5,629 nt of DNA, from contig JACMQD010000166.1 in assembly GCA_014377155.1 (NCBI GenBank), forward strand, positions 1 through 5,629, read 5' to 3'. Within the stretch, counting starts at the first letter, position 1. The number at the start of each line of letters is the position of its first letter. This document shows positions 1-4,756 of this stretch, piece after piece. Made by a program: the position numbers and the translations under genes. The notes beneath the pieces were generated by a model. That model saw only the letters and a list, made by a program, of their open reading frames with translations, was not told the DNA's origin and ran no database searches. This DNA is from Herminiimonas sp. GTDB lineage: Bacteria > Pseudomonadota > Gammaproteobacteria > Burkholderiales > Burkholderiaceae.

Positions 1-1
1 C

Positions 2-400
2 GAAAGAACCGGGCCGCCGCGCATTACACCGGTCTACCGTCCGACCGGGCCCGCCGATGGCGCAGCGTTTCCATCGCGCGCATCGATCGATGATCCGGAC
101 CGGCAGCGCAGTGCGCCAGAATATCGGGGGGAGTCACGGAACCGGGCCGACCGATCACCATCCTACCGGCGCGCCGCGAGCCGGGAGGGCGGTGGAATCG
201 ATTCGCGCTATGCGACACCGTCGTCGCCGACCGGCGCGTCGGATACTGGCGACAGAAACGGCATGGGGCTGGGACGGACGGTAGGCGAAACCATCGACCG
301 GACGATTTCCTTCATCGCATCCGCGCTTGCGTCGCGTCCTGCCGAGCCGCAAATTCCGGTGCAGCCAGCACCGTATTCTCAGGGCGCCTTCGCGCAATAG
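2..400 (+). CDS. 3' end of an unrecognised CDS with a low-complexity Pro/Arg/Ser-rich C-terminus (5' end outside the window)
   Basis: A frame is open from base 2 to a TAG at 398-400, giving 132 codons with no internal stop. No upstream start is visible, so the gene begins left of the window. About 70% of third codon positions are G or C (my estimate), as expected for a real gene here. The visible protein is hydrophilic and probably disordered, rich in Pro, Arg, Ser, Gly and Asp. Near its end a more hydrophobic stretch (GETIDRTISFIASALASRP) could form one amphipathic helix, followed by a Pro/Gln tail ending GAFAQ. I do not recognise the family. Proline-rich tails of this kind occur on envelope proteins such as FecR-type or DUF6600-type proteins, but nothing here proves that. 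The alternatives are a non-coding GC-rich stretch that is open by chance, or one of the overlapping minus-strand frames. Confidence 0.6.
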   Translation, partial: ERTGPPRITPVYRPTGPADGAAFPSRASIDDPDRQRSAPEYRGESRNRADRSPSYRRAASREGGGIDSRYATPSSPTGASDTGDRNGMGLGRTVGETIDRTISFIASALASRPAEPQIPVQPAPYSQGAFAQ

Positions 401-434
401 GGAATCCGCACCGCTGGACGCAGTTCGGACGCCA

Positions 435-465
435 CGATGATCTGTGCCTTGCAGGGCGATCATCG
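435..465. other. Strong hairpin upstream of the EamA transporter gene
   Basis: CGATGATC (435-442) is perfectly complementary to GATCATCG (458-465). Inside, GCC (446-448) pairs with GGC (455-457), giving about 11 bp with a 3-nt bulge and a 6-nt loop. There is no T-run on either side, so it is not a standard intrinsic terminator. It lies 35 bases after the stop of the left-edge gene and about 128 bases before the transporter start. It could be a 3'-end RNA structure of the upstream gene or a leader element. Confidence 0.45.
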
Positions 466-469
466 ACAA

Positions 470-490
470 CGATGCGATCGGGGTGCATCG
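470..490. other. Second hairpin, sharing the CGATG arm motif
   Basis: CGATGC (470-475) pairs with GCATCG (485-490) around a 9-nt loop. It starts only 4 bases after the hairpin at 435-465 and reuses the same CGATG/CATCG words, so the two arms could also pair in alternative ways. No T-tract follows. Confidence 0.35.
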
Positions 491-592
491 ATCGAACGTC
501 GACAGGGCACTTTTCGGTGGTGCCGGGGTTGGCCGGCATGTTCCGTTTATAGTAGCGCTGCTGCCAATTTCCACGTCGATCCATTTCACACG

Positions 593-1492
593 ATGACCCA
601 ACGCCTCAGTCCCGCCACGATCGCGCTGCTCGTGATTCCGCCCTTATTGTGGGCGGGTAATTCAATTGTCGGTCGCATGGTGCACTCCTTGGTGCCGCCA
701 ATGACCTTGAACTTCCTGCGCTGGGCGATTGCATTCATCGTGCTGCTGCCACTTGCGGGATCGGTATTGCGTCCTGAGAGCGGATTGTGGCGTAGCTGGA
801 AACGCTTTGCGTTGCTTGGTCTTTTGGGTGTCGGGATGTATAACGCCCTGCAGTATTTGGCATTGCGCAGTTCGACGCCAATCAATGTCACCCTGGTCGC
901 TTCCAGCATGCCGGTATGGATGCTATTAATTGGCAGGCTGTTTTTCGGCGCGACGGTGTCGCGGCGCCAGATGCTTGGCGCTGCCGTCTCGATTGCCGGC
1001 GTATTGATCGTTCTGTGTCGCGGTGATTGGGAACAGTTGCTGGCGCTGCGACTCGTGGCGGGTGATGTGCTGATGATCGTGGCGACCATCTGCTGGTCGC
1101 TTTATAGCTGGTTGCTGACGCGTCGGGATGAACCGGAATCGATTCGACATGACTGGGCGCGCTTTTTATTGGCGCAAGTCAGCTTTGGCCTGATGTGGTC
1201 GGGTCTGTCTGCATCGACGGAGTGGCTGGTGACGGATGCGCACATCCACTGGAGTTGGCAACTGGCCAGCGCATTGCTCTATGTCGCAGTCGGACCTGCC
1301 GTCATTGCGTATCGATGCTGGGGCGCCGGTGTACAGCGGGTCGGCCCGAACGTGGCGGCATTCTTCAATAACCTCACGCCGCTGTTCGCGGCAGTGCTGT
1401 CATCTGCCTTCCTGCATGAATCGCCGCACGGGTTTCACGCGATCGCATTCGCGTTGATCGTTGCCGGGATCATTTTGTCTTCACGTCGCTGA
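593..1492 (+). CDS. EamA-family (DMT superfamily) inner-membrane transporter
   Basis: The 299-residue product matches the usual size of a two-domain EamA permease (about 290-300 aa, ten transmembrane helices). The first repeat spans about residues 9-141. It has WAGNSIVGR at 20-28, an LNFLRW segment in the second helix, and YNALQYLAL, followed by a helix beginning SSMPVWMLL. The second repeat spans about 152-297, from GDVLMIVATICWSLYSWLL to the conserved GPNVAAFFNNLTPLFAAVLS segment and the final helix AFALIVAGIILSS. Family members export amino acids, metabolites or drugs from the cytoplasm; the substrate cannot be read from the sequence. The frame is open back to an ATG at 437, but ATG 593 gives the family-standard N-terminus, and the upstream part is Arg/Cys-rich and crosses hairpins. 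No clear Shine-Dalgarno precedes 593. A TATAGT at 548-553 could be a -10 element, but I find no good -35. It converges on the gene at 1589-2077. Confidence 0.95.
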   Translation: MTQRLSPATIALLVIPPLLWAGNSIVGRMVHSLVPPMTLNFLRWAIAFIVLLPLAGSVLRPESGLWRSWKRFALLGLLGVGMYNALQYLALRSSTPINVTLVASSMPVWMLLIGRLFFGATVSRRQMLGAAVSIAGVLIVLCRGDWEQLLALRLVAGDVLMIVATICWSLYSWLLTRRDEPESIRHDWARFLLAQVSFGLMWSGLSASTEWLVTDAHIHWSWQLASALLYVAVGPAVIAYRCWGAGVQRVGPNVAAFFNNLTPLFAAVLSSAFLHESPHGFHAIAFALIVAGIILSSRR

Positions 1493-1514
1493 AATTACGC
1501 GACGAGGCAGTGTG

Positions 1515-1544
1515 AAGCAGGCCGCACGTCGAGTCCGCCTGCTT
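1515..1544. terminator. Inverted repeat between convergent genes, possible weak bidirectional terminator
   Basis: AAGCAGGC (1515-1522) is perfectly complementary to GCCTGCTT (1537-1544), with a 14-nt loop. It sits between the stop of the transporter gene and the stop of the converging minus-strand gene, where a shared terminator is expected. Neither strand has a T-run after the stem, so intrinsic termination is doubtful. Confidence 0.3.
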
Positions 1545-1588
1545 GCTGGTCCAATGGCTCGCCTGCGCAAACGATCAGGCTAACCGGG

Positions 1589-2077
1589 TCAAGCCTTGAC
1601 GAAAAAGCGGCGCGCGCGGCCGGTACCTTCGCTCTGCATCGATCCGTCCTTGGTCATGATCGTGATTGCATTGGCGAGGCGTTGTTTCAGCTTCTTCAGA
1701 TCCGCCGCGCTCGGCTTGATCTTCAGCGCGGCAATTGCACCCTTGATGATGTCCTTGTTGGAGATCGGCGTCTCCGACAACAGGCTTTGCCAGAACTTTG
1801 CGGTTGTAGCCGGCAATTTTCCACCGCCGAATTTGGCCGATGTCGTCACCGCTGCGACGCTTTTCGCCAATGAGTCGGCCGAGCGCGTGTATTTTCTTTT
1901 GCCGGTCGGCTCTATAGATTTCCCTGCCTTGCCTGCCTCATGCGAACTATCCAGCTGTTCGAGTTGTGCAATCATTTTCTCCAACGTGGCAATACGCATT
2001 GAATAGAAAGCGATGCCTTCCTTGGCATGTTTGATTTCCGCATCCAATGCAGACTTTACGCTCGTCATGTTCGACAT
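1589..2077 (-). CDS. Coiled-coil protein with winged-helix-like C-terminus, putative DNA-binding protein
   Basis: The product has 162 residues in three parts. Residues 5-45 form a heptad-like helical segment (LDAEIKHAKEGI through MIAQLEQL), probably a coiled coil for oligomerisation. Residues 46-90 are a flexible basic linker containing GKRKYTRS, which resembles the basic linkers of nucleoid-associated or AT-hook proteins. Residues 93-161 look like a winged helix: a helix at FWQSLL, a helix at SNKDIIKGAIAALKI, a recognition-type helix around DLKKLKQRLANAITIM, and a hairpin wing ending GTGRARRFFV. This assignment is inferred from pattern; I do not recognise a named family. ATG 2077 is favoured because AGGAG lies 5 nt upstream (bases 2083-2087), whereas the Met at residue 4 is too far from it. 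An inverted repeat at 2140-2164 lies about 60 bp upstream and could be an operator, perhaps for autoregulation. The AT-rich upstream region differs from the GC-rich neighbours. Confidence 0.88.
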   Translation of the reverse strand: MSNMTSVKSALDAEIKHAKEGIAFYSMRIATLEKMIAQLEQLDSSHEAGKAGKSIEPTGKRKYTRSADSLAKSVAAVTTSAKFGGGKLPATTAKFWQSLLSETPISNKDIIKGAIAALKIKPSAADLKKLKQRLANAITIMTKDGSMQSEGTGRARRFFVKA

Positions 2078-2139
2078 GGGAACTCCTATAAAATGAAGAA
2101 TGCCATATTAACAGTATTGACCAGGAGAAAATAGTCCAT

Positions 2140-2164
2140 ATGTAATTCCGCAACGAAATTACAT
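2140..2164. promoter_or_regulatory. Perfect 8-bp inverted repeat with 9-bp spacer, candidate operator
   Basis: ATGTAATT (2140-2147) and AATTACAT (2157-2164) are exact reverse complements separated by 9 bases, 25 bp in all. This matches the geometry of a site bound by a dimeric helix-turn-helix regulator. The right arm runs into ACATTAATGT (2161-2170), itself a perfect 10-bp palindrome, so a second overlapping site is possible. It lies in the AT-rich region about 60 bp upstream of the winged-helix gene. No protein can be assigned to it from the sequence alone. Confidence 0.45.
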
Positions 2165-2200
2165 TAATGTGCGTACCCGGCCAATTGAAAAGAGCCGGTC

Positions 2201-2227
2201 TTGAGCGATGAATTCTTAAAATTAAAT
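2201..2227 (+). promoter_or_regulatory. Weak candidate sigma70 promoter for a small RNA
   Basis: TTGAGC (2201-2206) and TTAAAT (2222-2227) are separated by 15 bp, each matching the consensus at 4 of 6 positions. An overlapping TAAAAT (2217-2222) is a better -10 but has no suitable -35. A start near 2234 would give a transcript of about 225 nt ending at the terminator at 2433-2458. Confidence 0.2.
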
Positions 2228-2233
2228 CACATG

Positions 2234-2458
2234 AATTCGGAGGCAATTCCTTTGGTAGCCATCATTTCCCGTGATGGGCCTGGGTGCGCAAGCGAACAAA
2301 GCCAGCGGATTGAAAGCAGGGTCTTATAGGGTGGCGGTGTCATCGATTGACATGCAAACAATGTCATTGCGGGCGCGCGCTTCCGTGGCAAGCAGATTCG
2401 CCTATCTTGACACGTGCACCTGCAAATCAATCGCCGGAGGCCGGCTTCTTTTATTTTT
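2234..2458 (+). ncRNA. Candidate intergenic small RNA, unrecognised
   Basis: The case rests on a good plus-strand intrinsic terminator at 2433-2458 with no plus-strand protein gene before it; the nearest, the EamA gene, ends at 1492, with an opposite-strand gene between. The inferred transcript contains a hairpin with CCATCA (2259-2264) pairing with TGATGG (2272-2277), another with TGACAT (2348-2353) pairing with ATGTCA (2361-2366), and the terminator stem. The 5' end is a guess from a weak promoter. It does not resemble 6S RNA, tmRNA, RNase P or SRP RNA. An alternative is a short mRNA for the GTG frame at 2271-2468, but that frame extends beyond the terminator. Confidence 0.3.
2433..2458 (+). 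terminator. Intrinsic terminator on the plus strand
   Basis: GCCGG (2433-2437), loop AGG, and CCGGC (2441-2445) form a tight GC-only stem, followed at once by TTCTTTTATTTTT. This is a textbook Rho-independent terminator reading rightward. On the other strand the hairpin is not followed by T's, so it is directional. Confidence 0.7.
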
Positions 2459-2491
2459 ATTGTGCTAATCGAAGTGACTTTGCAGGGTCTT

Positions 2492-2526
2492 CAAATTGAA
2501 TAAAATCGGATTTTGGAGAGAATCCG
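2492..2526 (-). terminator. Likely intrinsic terminator for the glycine-zipper gene
   Basis: Reading the minus strand, CGGATT (2526-2521) pairs with AATCCG (2512-2507) around an 8-nt loop. A T-rich tail, ATTTTATTCAATTTG, follows (2506-2492). It lies about 110 bases downstream of the stop of the gene at 2638-2919. The stem is short and only half GC, so strength is moderate. Confidence 0.5.
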
Positions 2527-2538
2527 GTGCGGCCAGTT

Positions 2539-2554
2539 TGCGAGATTTCTCGCA
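2539..2554. other. Perfect 16-base hairpin TGCGAGA-TT-TCTCGCA
   Basis: Seven base pairs enclose a central TT (probably a 4-nt loop with 6 closing pairs in RNA). It is followed directly by GCATT-GGA-AATGC (2552-2564), which could form an alternative stem sharing the GCA. It lies in the 3' untranslated region of the glycine-zipper gene, between its stop and the terminator at 2492-2526. The function is unknown. Confidence 0.4.
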
Positions 2555-2608
2555 TTGGAAATGCAAATGTGCGACACAGGCTCTTGAAACAGCAGGCCGT
2601 AGTGCATC

Positions 2609-2629
2609 ACGGCGACAGCTTGCCGCCGT
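2609..2629. other. Hairpin just after the glycine-zipper stop codon
   Basis: ACGGCG (2609-2614) pairs with CGCCGT (2624-2629) around a 9-nt loop, starting 9 bases past the stop codon of the minus-strand gene. No T-run follows on the minus strand, so it is more likely an RNA-stabilising 3' structure than a terminator. Confidence 0.35.
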
Positions 2630-2637
2630 CCGGAATG

Positions 2638-2919
2638 CTATCGGCTCGCCGGCGCCGCTGGTGCAGCCGCTGTCGCAGGAGTCGCACTGGTTGCTGCTCG
2701 CGTATTGGCATCGGCTGCGGCTTGTGCCTTCTCTTTCTTGTTGGCGCGATGGCGTCCCACCATGCAACCCACGCCGGCGCCGATGACGCTGTGATGGCCG
2801 GCGACATGGCCTGCAACGCCGCCGACCGCGGCGCCAGCAAGGCAGCCCTTGGCCTGTGCCGCGCCAGCACCGGCGAGGAACGCCACTGCCAATAAGATCG
2901 AAGATAGTTTGCGGTTCAT
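2638..2919 (-). CDS. Small secreted/membrane glycine-zipper protein
   Basis: The 93-residue product starts with a clear signal peptide: a basic start (MNRK), a hydrophobic core SILLAVAFLAGAGA and a probable signal peptidase I cut after AQA (residues 21-23). Residues 24-57 form a glycine-zipper segment with GxxxG-type spacing (CLAGAAVGGVAGHVAGHH, then VIGAGVGCMVG), able to make two packed transmembrane or membrane-associated helices. Cysteines at 26 and 52 bracket it and might form a disulfide in the periplasm. Residues 58-93 are a charged stretch (RHRANKKEK) and an Ala/Thr/Pro-rich tail. Such proteins sit in the outer membrane or periplasm of proteobacteria and mostly lack an assigned role. 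The ATG at 2919 has AAGGA 8 nt upstream; the frame is open further upstream, but only this start gives a signal peptide. There is no lipobox cysteine at the cleavage site. Confidence 0.87.
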   Translation of the reverse strand: MNRKLSSILLAVAFLAGAGAAQAKGCLAGAAVGGVAGHVAGHHSVIGAGVGCMVGRHRANKKEKAQAAADANTRAATSATPATAAAPAAPASR

Positions 2920-2980
2920 GGTGCACGTCCTTTTTAATTGTCGAGGAAGGTAGTTTGCCTGTAACGGCGGCCAGCGCCAG

Positions 2981-3003
2981 CAGACAAACAGCGATTTCGC
3001 TGT
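2981..3003 (-). terminator. Candidate terminator after the DUF4404-like gene
   Basis: On the minus strand ACAGCGA (3003-2997) pairs perfectly with TCGCTGT (2994-2988), leaving 2 central bases, and TTGTCTG follows. It lies 34 bases past the stop of the gene at 3038-3310. The T-tail is short, so it may be a weak terminator or attenuator before the glycine-zipper gene, which probably has its own promoter in the 118-base gap. Confidence 0.4.
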
Positions 3004-3037
3004 CAGAAAACGGGAAGGTACAGCCGGCCCGGTGCCA

Positions 3038-3310
3038 TCAGATCCCGATTCGCTGCAAGGTATCGGACAGCTCGCGCAGCACCGGCTCCAGGCGCGGATG
3101 CTCGGCGGCAAAGCGGGCGGAAATTTCTTGCGCCCTGGTGGTGAGCGTATTGTCTTCCGGCGTGATCACCGTGTCCTGCCCTGCAAGGCGCGTGCGGATA
3201 TCGGAATCGAGCAGTTGCAGCAGCCCGACCAGTTCCGGATCGAGCGGGTCGCCCGAGGCAAGGGCTTGATGCAATTCCAGCAAAGTCTGTTTCAGGTTTT
3301 CGGTCGTCAT
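3038..3310 (-). CDS. DUF4404-like small protein
   Basis: The 90-residue soluble product is almost entirely helical. It opens MTTENLKQTLLELHQALASG, contains a DPELVGLLQLLDSDIRTRL core, and ends in an amphipathic helix (LEPVLRELSDTLQRIGI). This layout, an N-terminal LxxLHxxL-type helix, a D-P-E-L turn, a helix with acidic spacing and a C-terminal P-x-L-x-x-x-L-x-x-L-x-x-I-G-I helix, matches my memory of DUF4404, whose function is not known. There is no signal peptide or membrane segment, so it is probably cytoplasmic. ATG 3310 has GAGG 6 nt upstream. The frame is open further up to 3454, but that would overlap the recombinase gene and has an unlikely composition. It starts 73 bases after the recombinase stop on the same strand, so co-transcription is possible but not shown. 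Confidence 0.85.
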   Translation of the reverse strand: MTTENLKQTLLELHQALASGDPLDPELVGLLQLLDSDIRTRLAGQDTVITPEDNTLTTRAQEISARFAAEHPRLEPVLRELSDTLQRIGI

Positions 3311-3383
3311 CGTAAGCCTCGTAGCGTGAGCGGTTTTCATCGTCTTGCAAAAGGGATCGTACCATCGCCGGCGGGCTTGAGAG

Positions 3384-4568
3384 CTAATCGTTCGATGCGT
3401 GCGCGGCAGCCGAGCCGACGCGCGGCTCTCCCAGAGATTCCATGATCGCGTCATGCCGCTCCTGGTCGCTCTTGTGCAGATAGATCGCCGTCGTTGCGAG
3501 GCTGGCGTGTCCGGCCGTGTCCTGCAGGACCTTCAGCGGGACGTTGTTGTTGGCCTGCGTGGTCAACATGGTATGACGCAACCAATGCGTCGATGCGTTG
3601 CGCAACCTGGTGGCGCAATCGATGTCACCGGCCGCCAGTGCACGCTGCGCGGCGGCCGCGAACAGCAGCTTTAACGTCTTGGAAACCGCTTCATCCGTAA
3701 CGCCGATCAGTGCGATCCCGCGGCTTGCCAGCACCAGCGGCAGCGGGTCTTCGCGCGTGGTCCGAGCGGGCAGTCCGAACGCGGCACGGTAGCGACAGAA
3801 GGCGTCGAGCAGCGTCGGCGATACCGGCAACCGCCGCGGCTGGTTGCCTTTGCCGAGCACATCGAGCCACCAGCGCCGATCTCCCTCCGTGTAGATCGCA
3901 CCCATCGTCGCCCCTGTGAGCTCGGACAGCCGCGCGCCCGTGCTTAGGTAAGCCAGGAACAGGAAGCGGTGGCGCGCCTGTGCCCGGCGCGCCGGCAGCG
4001 TCGCCTGTGGAAGTGCGTCGAGCGCCGCATGCACCTGGGCGATTGCGGCCGCGTCCAGATAGCGAATCACGCGCGCCTGGCGCGTGGCCCTCACGTTCTT
4101 GACCAGCGCACCTGGATTGCGTTGCAGGTAACCGGTGTCCTTTGCAAACTCAAGCAAGGCCTTGACCACCCGAAACGCATGGTTCGCGCTGACCGGTGCG
4201 AGCGGGCCGGAAAAGGGGCGCCAGCGAGCGTCACTGCGGGGCCATTTGGTCCGCGATATCCAGCGTTGCGCCGGTTGCGGATCCAGCAGGAAGGCCTTGT
4301 AAGCAAGCAGGTCCTCGATCCGCAGGTGCGCCAGCGTCTTCTGTTGCGTCTGACACCACAGCAGGAAGCGGCCCAGGTCTTTCCTGGTGCTTTTCAGCGA
4401 GTGCGGCGCAAGTGCATTCGCATACAGGAATGCGCGCGCCAGCTCGCTATCGGTGCGCGCGGCCACGGTGGAACCATCGAACGCCGCAGTATTCGGGCCG
4501 GCCATCTCCGTGGCACGGTCACCGGCCTCGAGATCGATAGCGGCAAGGGGTTCGAAAGCAATCGTCAC
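3384..4568 (-). CDS. Tyrosine recombinase/integrase (phage integrase family)
   Basis: The enzyme cuts and rejoins DNA at specific sites through a covalent 3'-phosphotyrosine intermediate. From GTG 4568 it has 394 residues. About 41-156 is the SAM-like core-binding domain (SELARAFLYANALAPHSLKS onward), including a WRPFSGPL segment. About 165-370 is the catalytic domain, with all six expected residues: R213 (GARLSEL), K240 (LGKGNQ), H328 and R331 (THWLRHT), H354 (TAGHAS) and the nucleophile Y363 (TAIYLH). It therefore looks catalytically intact. The start is uncertain. The frame is open to a TTG at 4634, but the codons between (including TTA and CTT) look non-coding; ATG 4505 is the third option. 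None has a good Shine-Dalgarno. The pilE stop lies 188 bases upstream and the DUF4404-like gene 73 bases downstream. Codon use resembles the neighbours. No tRNA or repeated att core is visible, so it may be a resident XerC/D-like or orphan recombinase rather than part of an active element. Confidence 0.93.
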   Translation of the reverse strand: MTIAFEPLAAIDLEAGDRATEMAGPNTAAFDGSTVAARTDSELARAFLYANALAPHSLKSTRKDLGRFLLWCQTQQKTLAHLRIEDLLAYKAFLLDPQPAQRWISRTKWPRSDARWRPFSGPLAPVSANHAFRVVKALLEFAKDTGYLQRNPGALVKNVRATRQARVIRYLDAAAIAQVHAALDALPQATLPARRAQARHRFLFLAYLSTGARLSELTGATMGAIYTEGDRRWWLDVLGKGNQPRRLPVSPTLLDAFCRYRAAFGLPARTTREDPLPLVLASRGIALIGVTDEAVSKTLKLLFAAAAQRALAAGDIDCATRLRNASTHWLRHTMLTTQANNNVPLKVLQDTAGHASLATTAIYLHKSDQERHDAIMESLGEPRVGSAAAHASND

Positions 4569-4624
4569 TGGCTCGGCCGAAAGTAATTTCCCAATGTAGC
4601 AGGTGAACTGATGCCGCCGCCACC

Positions 4625-4636
4625 GATTGCGCAATC
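4625..4636. promoter_or_regulatory. Perfect 12-bp palindrome GATTGCGCAATC upstream of the recombinase
   Basis: GATTGCGCAATC reads identically on both strands and is flanked by CCG-type bases on each side. It lies 57 bases before the preferred GTG start and overlaps the rejected TTG start. It could be a regulator or recombinase binding site, or chance. I see no promoter hexamers of good quality beside it. Confidence 0.3.
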
Positions 4637-4756
4637 CGGCTGCTCAAGCGCGTTGCGCTCGCGGCGACCGAATTTGACTGCGCGACTCCCGATCCGGTTT
4701 CACGTTTGCGCCTTTTAAGATGCGCGGCGCCGACATCGGGCAGCGGACGCCTGCAG

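Larger units (their letters stand above)
2078..2637. other. 560-base stretch without a convincing protein gene; regulatory and RNA-structure rich
   Basis: No frame here has coding character. Bases 2081-2240 are about 36% GC by my count, well below the flanking genes. The stretch contains the operator-like repeat at 2140-2164, a possible plus-strand promoter at 2201-2227, alternating TGTCA/TGACA half-sites at 2338-2366, a plus-strand intrinsic terminator at 2433-2458, a minus-strand terminator at 2492-2526, and hairpins at 2539-2554 and 2609-2629. The small frames at 2227-2430 (-) and 2271-2468 (+) use TTG and GTG starts, lack a well-placed Shine-Dalgarno, and the latter runs through the terminator. 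Confidence 0.6.

Noticed and set aside
81..92. Perfect 12-bp palindrome CATCGATCGATG
   Set aside because: It lies inside the left-edge coding frame and is made of the simple CGAT word that recurs in this region, so it is probably chance.
437..592. 52-residue N-terminal extension of the EamA transporter from ATG 437
   Set aside because: It is Arg/Cys-rich, overlaps two strong hairpins and would exceed the family length; ATG 593 gives a standard N-terminus.
155..601. 148-codon minus-strand frame overlapping the left-edge gene and the transporter start
   Set aside because: It is Arg-rich with no motif, and it conflicts with the open plus-strand frame at 2-400 and with the hairpin-rich spacer.
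2208..2238. Direct repeat ATGAATTC at 2208-2215 and 2231-2238
   Set aside because: It is only 8 bp and AT-rich in an AT-rich region; there is no flanking similarity to suggest att sites or iterons.
2227..2430. 67-codon minus-strand TTG frame
   Set aside because: It has a TTG start without a ribosome binding site and a Cys/Arg/Pro-rich composition typical of non-coding DNA.
2271..2468. 65-codon plus-strand GTG frame
   Set aside because: It has no well-placed Shine-Dalgarno, an unconvincing protein, and runs through the intrinsic terminator at 2433-2458.
3969..4586. 205-codon plus-strand frame inside the recombinase gene
   Set aside because: It is the mirror frame of a catalytically complete recombinase, Arg-rich with no recognisable motif.
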